Shown here: positions 1-8,635 of the stretch, piece by piece
How positions within the stretch are numbered: position 1 is the stretch's first letter
Layout: every line of letters starts with the position of its first letter
From: Prolixibacteraceae bacterium
Lineage (GTDB): Bacteria; Bacteroidota; Bacteroidia; Bacteroidales; Prolixibacteraceae
Direction: 5' to 3'
Assembly: GCA_021740385.1 (NCBI GenBank)
Contig: JAIOZY010000008.1
Span: 60,186-124,185, forward strand
Length of the DNA stretch: 64,000 nucleotides
Translations under genes and position numbers: made by a program
Notes under the pieces: generated by a model
The model's input: the letters and a program-made list of their open reading frames with translations, nothing else
What the model was told of the DNA's origin: nothing
Databases searched by the model: none

Positions 1-1
1 A

Positions 2-547
2 ATCGATATTTCAAAATATGATCTCATTTATGCCGGTGCGCAAAAAAACCTGGCACCAGCAGGTCTCACGCTTGCCATTGTACGCGATGATGCGCTGGGT
101 AAAACCGGCCGTGAACTGCCTACCATGCTGAATTATCAAACGCATGTCGACAAAGGTTCGATGTTTAACACCCCGCCTTGCCTTGCCATTTATGCCGCGC
201 TGCAAACCCTTAAATGGTACAAACAAAAAGGTGGTATTGCTGCCATGCATAAAATTAATAATGAAAAAGCAAAATTATTATACGACGAGCTGGACCGCAA
301 CAAAATGTTTAAGGCTGTTGTACCCGATCCCGAAGACCGTTCCATTATGAACATTTGCTTCGTGATGGAAGAAGCCTATGCCGATAAAGATGCCGATTTC
401 CTCGCTTTGGCGAAAGAAAAAGGGCTTGTTGGTATTAAAGGGCACCGGTCGGTTGGCGGTTTCAGGGCTTCAACCTACAATGCGTTGCCCATCGAAAGCG
501 TTCAGGCCCTCGTCGATGCGATGAAAGAATTCGAATCGAAATATTAA
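2..547 (+). CDS. serC: Phosphoserine aminotransferase, C-terminal part
   Basis: SerC converts 3-phosphohydroxypyruvate and glutamate to phosphoserine and 2-oxoglutarate (serine pathway, step 2; cytoplasmic, PLP-dependent). The frame is already open at the window edge, so the gene starts upstream; about 181 of the roughly 360 residues usual for the family are visible. The PLP-lysine motif [12 protein letters not shown] sits at the start (Lys codon at 44-46). It is followed by [14 protein letters not shown] and by the C-terminal phosphate-binding region [15 protein letters not shown]. serA follows 102 bp downstream on the same strand, behind a strong hairpin. The ATG at 125 is internal and not the true start. 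Confidence 0.95.
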   Translation: MDISKYDLIYAGAQKNLAPAGLTLAIVRDDALGKTGRELPTMLNYQTHVDKGSMFNTPPCLAIYAALQTLKWYKQKGGIAAMHKINNEKAKLLYDELDRNKMFKAVVPDPEDRSIMNICFVMEEAYADKDADFLALAKEKGLVGIKGHRSVGGFRASTYNALPIESVQALVDAMKEFESKY

Positions 548-566
548 CTTAAAAAATTCCAAATTC

Positions 567-617
567 AAAAAACCAAATTCCAAACCTTACAAATAATGAT
601 TTGGAATTTGGTTTTTT
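567..617. terminator. Strong inverted repeat between serC and serA
   Basis: Two perfect 18-nt arms (567-584 and 600-617) can form a long A/T-rich stem with a 15-nt loop; the right arm ends in seven T. It looks like a bidirectional intrinsic terminator, or an attenuator between the two serine-pathway genes. The right arm overlaps the extended serA reading frame, which is one reason for placing the serA start at 650 rather than 596. Confidence 0.7.
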
Positions 618-649
618 TAGGTTTTGCGGATTTTGTAAAAAGGGTAGTT

Positions 650-1573
650 ATGACAAAAGTATTGATTGCAACCGAAAAACCTTTTGCCGAAAAGGCTGTA
701 TCGCTTATTGAAAACGTTTTTTCAGAAGCCGGATTTGAATACGGGTTCCTTGAAAGGTATACCGATCGGAACCAGTTTCTCGAAGCACTAAAAACACCCG
801 ATGCAGTTATTGTTCGGAGCGACATTGTCGACAAAAAAGTGTTGAATATAGCTCAAAATCTGAAGCTTATTGTGCGGGCCGGTGCCGGGTACGATAATGT
901 GGATGTTGATGCTGCCGCTAAAAAAGGTGTGGTTGTGATGAATACCCCCGGTCAAAACTCAAATGCCGTTGCCGAACTGGCAATCGGGTTGGCAATATAC
1001 GGCTTGCGGAATATGTTTACCGGTGCTTCGGGCGGCGAACTCAAGGGAAGGACTTTGGGGCTTCATGGCTATGGACATGTAGCCCGTAACGTGAAACGCA
1101 TTGCCGAAGGTTTTGGGATGAACATTGCCGTTTTTACGCGTTACAGCCGTAAAAGGGCCGAATCGGAAGGATTGTTCGTAACCGATTCGCTCGAGGAACT
1201 GTATGCCATTTCCGACGTGGTTTCCATTCATGTGCCGGCACGTGGCGAGCATCTGAAATCGGTAAGCTTCGAAGTTTTGAAGCATTTAAAAGAGAATGCC
1301 CTGCTGATTAATACTGCCCGAAAAGAAGTCATTAATGAAGACGAGCTGATACATTTTTTGCGCTTCCGCCCCGATGTGAAATACCTCGCTGATATTGCGC
1401 CCGATAAAGCCCATGAGTTTGAAAAGCATTTCAAAGGGCGTTATTTCTTTACCCCAAAAAAAATTGGAGCACAAACGGCCGAGGCTAATATCAATGCCGG
1501 TGTGGCCGCAGCGAGACAAATTGTTGCTTTCTTTAAAGATGGCGATACCACTTTTCAGGTCAATAAGGCTTAA
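650..1573 (+). CDS. serA: D-3-phosphoglycerate dehydrogenase, short His-less type
   Basis: A 2-hydroxyacid dehydrogenase of 307 residues, expected to oxidise 3-phosphoglycerate to 3-phosphohydroxypyruvate with NAD as the first step of serine synthesis; serC just upstream supports this. The nucleotide-binding loop LHGYGHVA is near residue 148, and the substrate/catalytic Arg lies in INTARKEV near residue 228. The usual catalytic His of the TPHIGG motif is replaced: the sequence reads TPKKIGAQTAEA. A Lys in this place is known from short PGDHs such as the Entamoeba enzyme. There is no C-terminal ACT domain, so feedback by serine through ACT is not expected. The start at 650 (MTKVLIATEK) matches the family; an upstream in-frame ATG at 596 lies inside the hairpin. 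Confidence 0.93.
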   Translation: MTKVLIATEKPFAEKAVSLIENVFSEAGFEYGFLERYTDRNQFLEALKTPDAVIVRSDIVDKKVLNIAQNLKLIVRAGAGYDNVDVDAAAKKGVVVMNTPGQNSNAVAELAIGLAIYGLRNMFTGASGGELKGRTLGLHGYGHVARNVKRIAEGFGMNIAVFTRYSRKRAESEGLFVTDSLEELYAISDVVSIHVPARGEHLKSVSFEVLKHLKENALLINTARKEVINEDELIHFLRFRPDVKYLADIAPDKAHEFEKHFKGRYFFTPKKIGAQTAEANINAGVAAARQIVAFFKDGDTTFQVNKA

Positions 1574-1576
1574 AAA

Positions 1577-1620
1577 GTCGGAAGTCGGAATTCGGAAGTT
1601 GGAAGTTGGAAGTTGGAAGA
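1577..1620. repeat. Degenerate GGAAGTT heptamer tract
   Basis: Short tandem tract of GGAAGTC/GGAAGTT-type units (about six imperfect copies) in the gap between serA and the DUF1015 gene. The tract is intergenic and may vary by slippage. It resembles in style the heptamer tract at 46641-46811, but the sequence differs. Confidence 0.7.
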
Positions 1621-1711
1621 TCGATGATTAATGACCAATGACTACTTAAAAATTAGTTGTTACGAAAAACATCCTGCTTTGAGTGGGGTGCAAAATAAAA
1701 AATTGAATAAG

Positions 1712-2962
1712 ATGGCTGTAATAAAACCATTCAAAGGGGTAAGGCCTCCCCGTGAACTGGCCGCAAAAGTGGCATCGAGGCCATACGACGTGTTAAATTC
1801 GGAAGAAGCAAGGCAGGAAGCTGCCGGAAACCAATATTCGCTGCTTCGGATAATTAAAGCCGAAATAGAATTCCCTCCCGGTACCGATGAGCATTCAACG
1901 GAAGTATACGTCAAAGCCGTGGAAAATTTTAAACATTTCCAGGAAAAAGGCTGGCTGGTGCAGGATAAGAAAGATTGCCTTTACGTGTATGCCCAAACCA
2001 TGAACGGGCGCACTCAGTATGGGCTGGTGGCTGCTGCTGCTGTCGATGATTACCTGAACGGGGTGATAAAAAAGCACGAGCTTACGCGCGCCGAAAAAGA
2101 GGAAGACCGGATGAAACATGTGCGCAACACCAATGCCAATGTTGAACCCGTATTCTTTGCATACCCGGCTCATGATGAGATTGACAAAATCATCAGTTTA
2201 GTTGTCGATTCAAAAAAACCTGAATACGATTTTGTTGCTTCCGATGGATTTGGCCATCACTTTTGGGTGATTGACGAAAAAGAAACAATTGAGAAGCTCG
2301 TATCCATTTTCAGGAATGAAATACCGGCTACTTATGTGGCCGACGGTCATCACCGCACAGCTGCTGCTGCTTTAGTTGGTGCCGAAAAACGGAAACAAAA
2401 CCCCGATTACACCGGCGAAGAAGAGTTTAATTATTTTTTGGCTGTTCATTTTCCAGATAATCAGTTGCAGATTATCGACTACAACCGCGTTGTTAAAGAC
2501 CTTAACGGCTTGTCTCCTTTGGAAATGATTGAAAAGCTGGACGAGGATTTTACAGTTGAAAAAATGGGAGCCGATATCTATAAGCCCGATCAGTTACACA
2601 CGTTCAGTATGTATCTGGAAGGGGAGTGGTACAAACTTACAGCCCGCGAAGGCCGTTACAACGACAACGACCCCATTGGCGTGCTTGATGTAACTATTTT
2701 GTCCAATCTCGTGCTGGATAAAATATTGGGCATAAAAGACCTGCGTACCGACAAGCGCATTGATTTTGTTGGTGGCATCCGCGGGCTTGGCGAACTTTCA
2801 AAACGTGTCGACAGCGGCGAAATGGCAGTTGCCTTTGCCCTGTATCCCGTCTCGATGAAACAGTTGATCGACATAGCCGACAGCGGCAACATCATGCCGC
2901 CCAAAACCACCTGGTTCGAACCAAAGTTGCGTTCAGGGCTGGTGATCCATAAGCTTGATTAG
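1712..2962 (+). CDS. DUF1015 family protein
   Basis: A 416-residue cytoplasmic protein of the DUF1015 (SerC-associated) family. The start MAVIKPFKGVRPP at 1712 is typical; the frame extends upstream to an ATG at 1631, but that extension (MTNDYLKISC) is not family-like and follows a repeat tract. Conserved features include the N-terminal ASRPYDVLNSEEA, HELTRAEKEEDR, and the central YVADGHHRTAAAA. The family has no firmly established biochemical role. Its repeated placement beside serC/serA suggests a link to serine or phosphohydroxypyruvate metabolism, which is inference. It is probably co-transcribed with serA, with a 138-bp gap. Confidence 0.9.
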   Translation: MAVIKPFKGVRPPRELAAKVASRPYDVLNSEEARQEAAGNQYSLLRIIKAEIEFPPGTDEHSTEVYVKAVENFKHFQEKGWLVQDKKDCLYVYAQTMNGRTQYGLVAAAAVDDYLNGVIKKHELTRAEKEEDRMKHVRNTNANVEPVFFAYPAHDEIDKIISLVVDSKKPEYDFVASDGFGHHFWVIDEKETIEKLVSIFRNEIPATYVADGHHRTAAAALVGAEKRKQNPDYTGEEEFNYFLAVHFPDNQLQIIDYNRVVKDLNGLSPLEMIEKLDEDFTVEKMGADIYKPDQLHTFSMYLEGEWYKLTAREGRYNDNDPIGVLDVTILSNLVLDKILGIKDLRTDKRIDFVGGIRGLGELSKRVDSGEMAVAFALYPVSMKQLIDIADSGNIMPPKTTWFEPKLRSGLVIHKLD

Positions 2963-3022
2963 GGAAAGGCGATTTTATGGAGTTTCCTATGTGTTTTATC
3001 TAATTCTTGTATAGTATCGGAA

Positions 3023-3095
3023 CGCGGATGATACTGATTAACGTGATTTTCGCAGAATTTATTTGTGATTAATCGCTTGATCTGTGTCATCAGCG
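3023..3095. repeat. Imperfect palindromic intergenic element
   Basis: Arms at 3023-3039 and 3079-3095 are complementary at 13 of 17 positions, centred on AT-rich DNA. The right arm overlaps the 3' end of the DUF454 gene and encodes its last residues (TDQAINHK region). It resembles the short dispersed palindromes found between genes in many Bacteroidota; no second copy was recognised in this window. Confidence 0.45.
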
Positions 3096-3466
3096 TTCAA
3101 TTTTGCAGTTTTCACAATAAAACCCATTACAACGGTGCCAATAAATCCAACAATCAGCACGATTACTTTTACCTGTTGGGTTTTTAGCAGCAGGAATACG
3201 GACAAGAGAATCATGGCCCACATGAGCACCAGGGCATAAATTTTTTGACTGATCGTCATCCCTTTTCTTTTACGGAAATTCCGGATGTATTTCCCCAGGT
3301 ATTTGTTCGAAATTAACCATTCATATAACCTGGGCGAACTCCTGACATACAGCATTGCCGTGAGCAACAAAAACGGGGTTGTGGGCAAACCGGGAATAAA
3401 AATTCCCAGGATTCCAAGCCCCAACGACAAGGTACCGAGTATGATCAGGATATATTTTAATATCAT
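3059..3466 (-). CDS. YbaN/DUF454 family inner-membrane protein
   Basis: Small 135-residue membrane protein. The N-terminus carries the family hallmark GILGIFIPGLPTTPFLLL (residues about 19-36), then SSPRLYEWL and NKYLGKYIRNFRKRKGMT, and two further hydrophobic segments (about 80-96 and 100-118). YbaN-like proteins have no settled function. The gene is divergent from the AsmA-like gene, with a 175-bp gap. The last residues come from a palindromic repeat (3079-3095), so its C-terminus may be repeat-derived. Confidence 0.88.
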   Translation of the reverse strand: MILKYILIILGTLSLGLGILGIFIPGLPTTPFLLLTAMLYVRSSPRLYEWLISNKYLGKYIRNFRKRKGMTISQKIYALVLMWAMILLSVFLLLKTQQVKVIVLIVGFIGTVVMGFIVKTAKLNADDTDQAINHK

Positions 3467-3597
3467 TGTAAAGGCAATATGTTGGCGGCAAAAATAGAAA
3501 ACAAAAACCTGTTTTGTTGTAATAATTGGTAATATTGTACGAAACCGTTATTTTCATACGATTAAACTGTTTGTCATAAGGTATCGTATGGAACTCG

Positions 3598-3613
3598 CCC
3601 CGATAATTCGGGG
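3598..3613. repeat. GC-rich hairpin upstream of the AsmA-like gene
   Basis: Perfect 6-bp stem (CCCCGA / TCGGGG) with a TAAT loop, 28 bp before the AsmA-like start codon, inside the divergent gap 3467-3641. It resembles the CCCGA..TCGGG hairpins near 48181 and 48543 and may belong to the same dispersed palindrome family. It could also shape the 5' UTR. No convincing promoter consensus was identified in the gap. Confidence 0.5.
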
Positions 3614-3641
3614 TTCGTTTCATCTGTTTAAAAAAATATTC

Positions 3642-6149
3642 ATGAAAAAAATTGTCTGGATACTTCTGTTAATACTGGTAATACTCGCAGGGGTAATGAT
3701 CGCTGTCCCTTTTGTTTTTAAAGACAAAATTAAAGCAGTAGTTGTACAAAAGGTAAACGAATCGGTTAATGCAAAAGTTACCTACGAACGTTTTACCGTG
3801 TCGTTGCTTAAATCGTTTCCCGACCTGAATGCCGCGTTTTCAAATGTTTCGGTAAGCGGAAAGGGCGAGTTTGAAGACGATGTACTGTTTTCCTTTTCGG
3901 AATTGTCGGCCCGTGTTGATTTAATGGGGCTGATCAAAAAAGAAGGAGTGAAGGTTGAATCGCTTGAAATTGACCAATTAACAGCCCATTTGTTGGTAAC
4001 AGAAGAAGGAAATGCCAACTGGAAAATTGCTAAAAAGACAAAAAGTGAGCCTGATATAGCAGAAGAGCCTGAAGCTGTTGATACAACCAAAAGCAGTTTA
4101 AAATTCCTGATGAAAAATATACGGCTAAATCGGTTTAATTTTACATACAACAGCCTAAAAGGGGAATACCTGTTTGGAATTCACAATGCAAATGCCGCAT
4201 TGTCGGGTGAATTGGACGGTTCTGTAACCGGTTTAAATATTGAAATTGAATCGCCCGATGTGGATTTTATTATGGGCAAAACGGCTTACATCGACAGCAA
4301 GCCGCTTCAACTTTCAACCAGCCTGCTTGCCGACCTCGACAGCATGAAATTTTTGTTTAAAACCGATGGATCGGAAATTAACGGCCTTCCACTCGCTGTT
4401 GATGGTGGTTTTGAATTGCCCGAAAAAGGCATGTTGTTCGATTTGAATTTTAGTGTCCCCAACATCGAAATGGATCAATTGCTGGCAATGTTGCCGGGAA
4501 CCATGAAAAAGCAGGTTGAGAAAATGGATGTTTTGGGTATGGTGAATTTTAACGGTAAAATAGAGGGACTGAAACTGGAGAAGAATTTTCCGAAATTCGA
4601 TATCCGGCTAAACGTGAAGGATGGGATTTTTAAATACCCCGATTTACCCGACGAAATTAAAATATCCGAGGCCAGCGCATCGTTGATAAAGCCACAAGGT
4701 TCAATGGATGAGATGGTTGTTGGCGTCGAAAAATTCAACATGAATGTGGCTGATAACCCGCTTAGCCTTCATGCAAAATTTAGCCAGATAACGAGTGACC
4801 CGTACATGGATGTAAAGGTTGATGGCACAATCGATTTGGCCACACTTACAAAAGTTTTTCCGCTCGATGGGATAACATTGAAAGGGTTGCTTAAGGCAGA
4901 TGCTGCAATTAAAGGCAACTACTCATCGGTTAAGGCGGAAGATTACACCGCATTTTATTCGCGGGGAAAAATTGGCCTGAAAAATTTTAATTTTAAAAAC
5001 AAAGCTTTGCCAAATGGTTTAATGATTGAAAATGCAGCTATTGAAATGCGAAACCAGGACTTGCGTATACGGGGGCTTGAAGGGAAATCGGGCAGAAGTG
5101 ATTTCTCATTATCGGGCAGGGTTGCGAATTTTATTAACTATGCCTTGGGCGAAGGTGAATTGCAGGGTAGGCTTGTTTTGACATCAACCCTGATTGATGT
5201 GAATGAATTTATGGAAGGCAGGATCAAAACACCAAAAGAAAAAGGTGTTGGCGAAACGGCTGATTCAATTGCTGTTGAAGCGCAAAAGTCATTTAAATTG
5301 CCCGCCCGGATGCACCTTGTGTTTCAATCGCACATTGCAAGCCTGCTGTACGATAAACTTGATATAACTGCTTTTAAGGGGAAAGTGGTTTTGAAAGATC
5401 AGAAGCTGACCCTTTCGGGTGTTGGAATGAACCTGCTTGACGGAACACTTGGGCTTGACGGAGTCATTGTTGCCGACGGCAGGCCCGATCCCGCTCTGAA
5501 TTTCGACCTGAATGTAAACGGGTTCGATTTGCCCACAGCGTGGCGCGATATTTCGCTGGTACAAAAATACCTGCCCTTTGCACAAAAAACCGAAGGCGAG
5601 TTTTCAACAGTTATGAATGTCAGTTCAAAATTGGGCAATAACCTGAAAATGATCCTTTCGGATATTACGGCTGAGGGGAATTTTTCAACAAAAGATGTTC
5701 AGCTAACCGATAACCGGTCCATTACGGCGTTGAATAAAGTTATTCAAACAAATAAGCTTGAAAACCTGAGACTTGACGATTGTGATTTCGATTTCGAAAT
5801 AAAGAATGGAAACCTGAACCTGAAACCGTTTAATACCGCTTTTGCAAATCAGCCCCTAACCATATCGGGGAGTTACAACCTTGGCGGTACGCTCGATTTC
5901 AGGCTCGATGCCAATATAAAGAAACAAATCCTTTCGAAAAACATTCAGGAAATAATTGCCTACGTGCCGGGTCACGAGTCGATTAAAACCATCGATGTGG
6001 GCATTGATATTGATGGCGACATTAAAAAGCCCGATGTTAAAGTTGATGCAAACAAAATCAAAAACCAGGTTATTGAGCAGGTGAGAAAAAGCTCAAAGGA
6101 TGAAATACGGGATGCCGCCAAAAAATTGTTCGATAAGTTTCTTAATTAG
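3642..6149 (+). CDS. AsmA-like envelope protein
   Basis: An 835-residue protein with one N-terminal membrane anchor (residues about 4-24, IVWILLLILVILAGVMIAVP) followed by a long periplasmic region. The region after the anchor (KIKAVVVQKVNESVNAKVTYERFTVSLLKSFPDL) is the AsmA N-terminal signature. The C-terminal part (LNLKPFNTAFANQPLTISGSY... and KTIDVGIDIDGDIKKPDVKVD) matches AsmA_2-like domains. AsmA-type proteins are beta-taco/groove proteins linked to lipid transport to, or assembly of, the outer membrane. The start at 3642 places the anchor correctly; the upstream in-frame ATG at 3588 would read through the hairpin at 3598-3613. It ends convergently, overlapping the next gene by 4 bp. Confidence 0.88.
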   Translation: MKKIVWILLLILVILAGVMIAVPFVFKDKIKAVVVQKVNESVNAKVTYERFTVSLLKSFPDLNAAFSNVSVSGKGEFEDDVLFSFSELSARVDLMGLIKKEGVKVESLEIDQLTAHLLVTEEGNANWKIAKKTKSEPDIAEEPEAVDTTKSSLKFLMKNIRLNRFNFTYNSLKGEYLFGIHNANAALSGELDGSVTGLNIEIESPDVDFIMGKTAYIDSKPLQLSTSLLADLDSMKFLFKTDGSEINGLPLAVDGGFELPEKGMLFDLNFSVPNIEMDQLLAMLPGTMKKQVEKMDVLGMVNFNGKIEGLKLEKNFPKFDIRLNVKDGIFKYPDLPDEIKISEASASLIKPQGSMDEMVVGVEKFNMNVADNPLSLHAKFSQITSDPYMDVKVDGTIDLATLTKVFPLDGITLKGLLKADAAIKGNYSSVKAEDYTAFYSRGKIGLKNFNFKNKALPNGLMIENAAIEMRNQDLRIRGLEGKSGRSDFSLSGRVANFINYALGEGELQGRLVLTSTLIDVNEFMEGRIKTPKEKGVGETADSIAVEAQKSFKLPARMHLVFQSHIASLLYDKLDITAFKGKVVLKDQKLTLSGVGMNLLDGTLGLDGVIVADGRPDPALNFDLNVNGFDLPTAWRDISLVQKYLPFAQKTEGEFSTVMNVSSKLGNNLKMILSDITAEGNFSTKDVQLTDNRSITALNKVIQTNKLENLRLDDCDFDFEIKNGNLNLKPFNTAFANQPLTISGSYNLGGTLDFRLDANIKKQILSKNIQEIIAYVPGHESIKTIDVGIDIDGDIKKPDVKVDANKIKNQVIEQVRKSSKDEIRDAAKKLFDKFLN

Positions 6150-6580
6150 TCACATACAAACAGCCCGTCGCTAATGAGGTTTTGTGTTGTTTCTGCAATT
6201 TTCATTGCTTTTTTCAGGTATATCGGTATACTGTCGGCATGTTCGGTTTTATAAGCCCTGTTTGCTTTTGTGCCCGAATCAAACAATGAATTGTAGACGT
6301 TTGTGGCATACTCTCTTCCTTCGGGGCACGAACAATCAGACGAATAACTTTGTGCCAGTGTTGCCGAATATTTTGCATCTTCAATTTGAACCGTGGCCTG
6401 GCCGATCAACTTCTTTGTTTTGTCGGTCTCTTTTTCTTTCAGGGCTTTTTTGAAATACCGTATTGCCGATGATGTGTATGTGTCAACATCCTGCATCGAC
6501 GATTGATAATCGTAGTTGCACTGTGCATGCAAACTGAGCGTTGTTATACAAGCAATAATGGTTATTATTAAAGGCTTCAT
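6146..6580 (-). CDS. Exported hypothetical protein
   Basis: A 144-residue protein with a clear Sec signal peptide (MKPLIITIIACITTLSLHAQ, predicted cleavage after AQ near residue 20). The mature part is helical, rich in Lys/Glu/Thr, with three Cys (CNYDY, and CSCPEG as a pair near residue 84). I do not recognise a characterised family. The start was chosen at 6580, since the longer in-frame start at 6625 would push the signal peptide inward. Its 3' end overlaps the AsmA-like stop by 4 bp. Confidence 0.75.
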   Translation of the reverse strand: MKPLIITIIACITTLSLHAQCNYDYQSSMQDVDTYTSSAIRYFKKALKEKETDKTKKLIGQATVQIEDAKYSATLAQSYSSDCSCPEGREYATNVYNSLFDSGTKANRAYKTEHADSIPIYLKKAMKIAETTQNLISDGLFVCD

Positions 6581-6642
6581 TTTATTTTGATTTTTGATTG
6601 AGAATTTAAATGATTTTCCCATCATTTTTGGTTTTGATAAAT

Positions 6643-6960
6643 TTAGGCGATTTTGACATTGATATCTTGTCCGTATTTAATGATTTCATTAACAATTGGA
6701 TTCGTTTTCTCAAAATCTATTTCCCTGAATGGGTGAGGTTCAATACGACTATCAATTTTTCTACGCAGGCGCATTAAGTCCAGTTGAATGTCTATGAGGT
6801 TGTTGTAATCTTTTAAAATTACAGCAATATCAATATCGCTATCTTCATTGTAATTGCCTTTTGCATATGAACCAAAAAGTATAATTTTTACAAAATCATA
6901 TTTTTCTTTAACGACATCGGCATATTTTGCTGCAATATTTAAAGCATCTCTTTTATCCAT
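6643..6960 (-). CDS. MNT-type minimal nucleotidyltransferase (antitoxin candidate)
   Basis: A 105-residue Pol-beta-fold nucleotidyltransferase with the complete G-S and metal motif: LFGSYAKGNYNEDSDIDIAV (residues about 28-47) supplies GS and the two catalytic Asp of SDIDIAV; a third acidic residue is probably in FREIDFE. In HEPN/MNT modules such proteins neutralise the HEPN partner, in some cases by AMPylating it. It overlaps the end of the upstream HEPN gene by 22 bp in a different frame, so the two are translated as a coupled pair. Confidence 0.9.
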   Translation of the reverse strand: MDKRDALNIAAKYADVVKEKYDFVKIILFGSYAKGNYNEDSDIDIAVILKDYNNLIDIQLDLMRLRRKIDSRIEPHPFREIDFEKTNPIVNEIIKYGQDINVKIA

Positions 6961-7346
6961 TTCCTTATTGTTTTTATTCTTTCAATCCTGATTTTGGTGT
7001 AATTAGGAGTACACAATTTCTGAAATTCTTTTTTATAATCGTCGTATCTTGCATTTAAATTAAAAGAAGTGATTTCATCCAGCCAATCAGAATATTGATC
7101 GGTCAATTCCAATCCGATTAATTCACCTAATCTATACAAGTTATGTGTATAAGGAGCGTGTTTATTAAATTTCTTAACGTACAATGCTTTTAGCAATTTT
7201 TCTGTTGAAATATGTCCAAGAAACAATGACCATCCGAATGATTTGGAATTATATAAAGTCAACATTGTTTCAAAATCATCATTTGATGTTTCAACCCAGT
7301 GTTTTACAATTTTATCAACGTCAATATTTATGTTTCTATCAGTCAT
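6939..7346 (-). CDS. HEPN domain protein (toxin-like partner of MNT)
   Basis: A 135-residue all-helical protein with HEPN (PF05168-like) features: GHISTEKLLKALYVKK near residues 46-62, APYTHNLYRLGELI, and the C-terminal ITSFNLNARYDDYKKEF. First gene of the pair, overlapping the MNT gene. I see no canonical HEPN RNase motif (R-x4-6-H): the Arg of NARYDDYK has no His after it. RNase activity is therefore doubtful, and it may act as a nucleotide-binding partner instead. An alternative start lies 9 bp upstream at 7355. Confidence 0.85.
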   Translation of the reverse strand: MTDRNINIDVDKIVKHWVETSNDDFETMLTLYNSKSFGWSLFLGHISTEKLLKALYVKKFNKHAPYTHNLYRLGELIGLELTDQYSDWLDEITSFNLNARYDDYKKEFQKLCTPNYTKIRIERIKTIRKWIKEML

Positions 7347-7437
7347 ACCTGGCATTTTTCAAAATTCAAATATAACACTTTTTAAGTCATTTAATTACCA
7401 CGAAAAGATTCGTTTCTGTTGATTTAGTTTTAGCGTA

Positions 7438-8235
7438 TTATTGGTTTTTTCCGGCCCAAACAATCTCATCAATACAATTTACAGCCCCGGCTATAATTGA
7501 ATAATCCCGGCCGATTTCTTCAGGCAAAAGATTGAGAACAATTGGGTGACCGTTCAGGTCAACAACTTTTCCGCCCGCTTCTTCTATCAGCAGGCTGGGG
7601 AAGGCGATGTCCCAAATTTTGCTGAAGAGGTTAACAGTTGCCCCAAGTTTTCCTTCGGCAGTGTACAAAAAATCGACCAGTGAATTGGTTGAACGTACAT
7701 TACGACTGTTGTTAACCAGGTAGCGGAAAATTTCCAATCCTTTGCCAAGATATGCCGCATCGGGGGTTGCATCGGTCGAGAATGCCGTTAACTGGTCTTC
7801 GATTGCCGCGTTGCAAACATTTATCCTGCAGTTATTGAGGAACGCACCGGCGTTCTTTTCAGCAAAATAAATTTTTTTTTGAACCGGAAGGTATGCGCCC
7901 CCCATAACGGGTTCAGCCTTTTCGAAAAGGGCAATAAGTACGCCAAACCAGGGCAGCCCGGCAGCAAAGTTCGATGTGCCGTCAAGCGGATCCACAACCC
8001 ATGTATATTGTGATGCATTGTTGATAAAACCGCATTCTTCCGATAAAACATTATGTCCGGGGTATGTTTGGCCGATAATATCAACTATACGCTTTTCGCA
8101 GGCCTCATCGATTGGCGTTACAATGTTGCTGATCGATTCCTTTTTCCTGATTTGATTATCTTCATTTAAAGCTTTCAGTTGAATTTCACCGGCAACTTCA
8201 AGCGCTTCAAACAACGTATTTTTTAAACGGGACAT
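7438..8235 (-). CDS. Inositol monophosphatase family phosphatase
   Basis: A 265-residue Mg-dependent phosphatase of the IMPase/CysQ/FBPase superfamily. Motifs in order: SNIVTPIDEACEKRI (about 36-50), the first metal Glu in LSEECG, WVVDPLDGTSNF (about 79-90, metal ligands Asp), and the C-terminal second metal motif WDIAFPSLLIEEAGG (about 208-222). The substrate could be inositol-1-phosphate, PAP (CysQ-like) or a sugar phosphate; the sequence alone does not decide. Single gene with free DNA on both sides. Confidence 0.9.
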   Translation of the reverse strand: MSRLKNTLFEALEVAGEIQLKALNEDNQIRKKESISNIVTPIDEACEKRIVDIIGQTYPGHNVLSEECGFINNASQYTWVVDPLDGTSNFAAGLPWFGVLIALFEKAEPVMGGAYLPVQKKIYFAEKNAGAFLNNCRINVCNAAIEDQLTAFSTDATPDAAYLGKGLEIFRYLVNNSRNVRSTNSLVDFLYTAEGKLGATVNLFSKIWDIAFPSLLIEEAGGKVVDLNGHPIVLNLLPEEIGRDYSIIAGAVNCIDEIVWAGKNQ

Positions 8236-8382
8236 AAAATTTACTTGTTTGTTTTAATAGTTAAACGAAGTTAGTGAATCATTCGTATTGCCGACTAAAC
8301 ATTTGTGCTCGAAATGAAAACATATCTTTTATTGTTTCGTGTCGGGGTAGGGATCGATGTGCGAAAAATAAATTAGTTTTAA

Positions 8383-8601
8383 AATCATAAACGCGTATAT
8401 GGCGACATGTACTCCAACCAAGATGGGGAAGCAACATTTAAAGTGCCCAAAAATACCGAATACCTTTGGCTCGTTGTTACTGGTGCCCCAACCGAACACT
8501 GGATACACAAAAGAAGCAGGCGGGGGGAGAAGAGAGGCGACGAGCAGTGGCCTTACAAAATTAAGTTATCGGGAACATCGCCTGATGAGTCGGTATTATA
8601 G
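8383..8601 (+). pseudogene. Remnant of a DUF6055-type protein, C-terminal end only
   Basis: Open frame that starts after a stop at 8380-8382 and has no credible start of its own. The translation (YGDMYSNQDGEATFKVP, YLWLVVTGAPTEHW, DEQWPYKIKLSGTS) looks like the C-terminus of DUF6055-type secreted proteins as I remember the family. A Lys/Arg-rich stretch (KRSRRGEKRG) interrupts the region where an acidic loop would be expected. Upstream (8236-8382) I see nothing coding. Together with the broken CotH gene next door it marks a decaying patch. An ATG-started peptide from 8407 could still be made. Confidence 0.55.
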
Positions 8602-8635
8602 GAAAAACTGTTTTGCTTTTTTGTAGGTAGAAGTG

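Noticed and set aside
596..649. Longer serA start at 596
   Set aside because: The added residues derive from the terminator hairpin and are not family-like.
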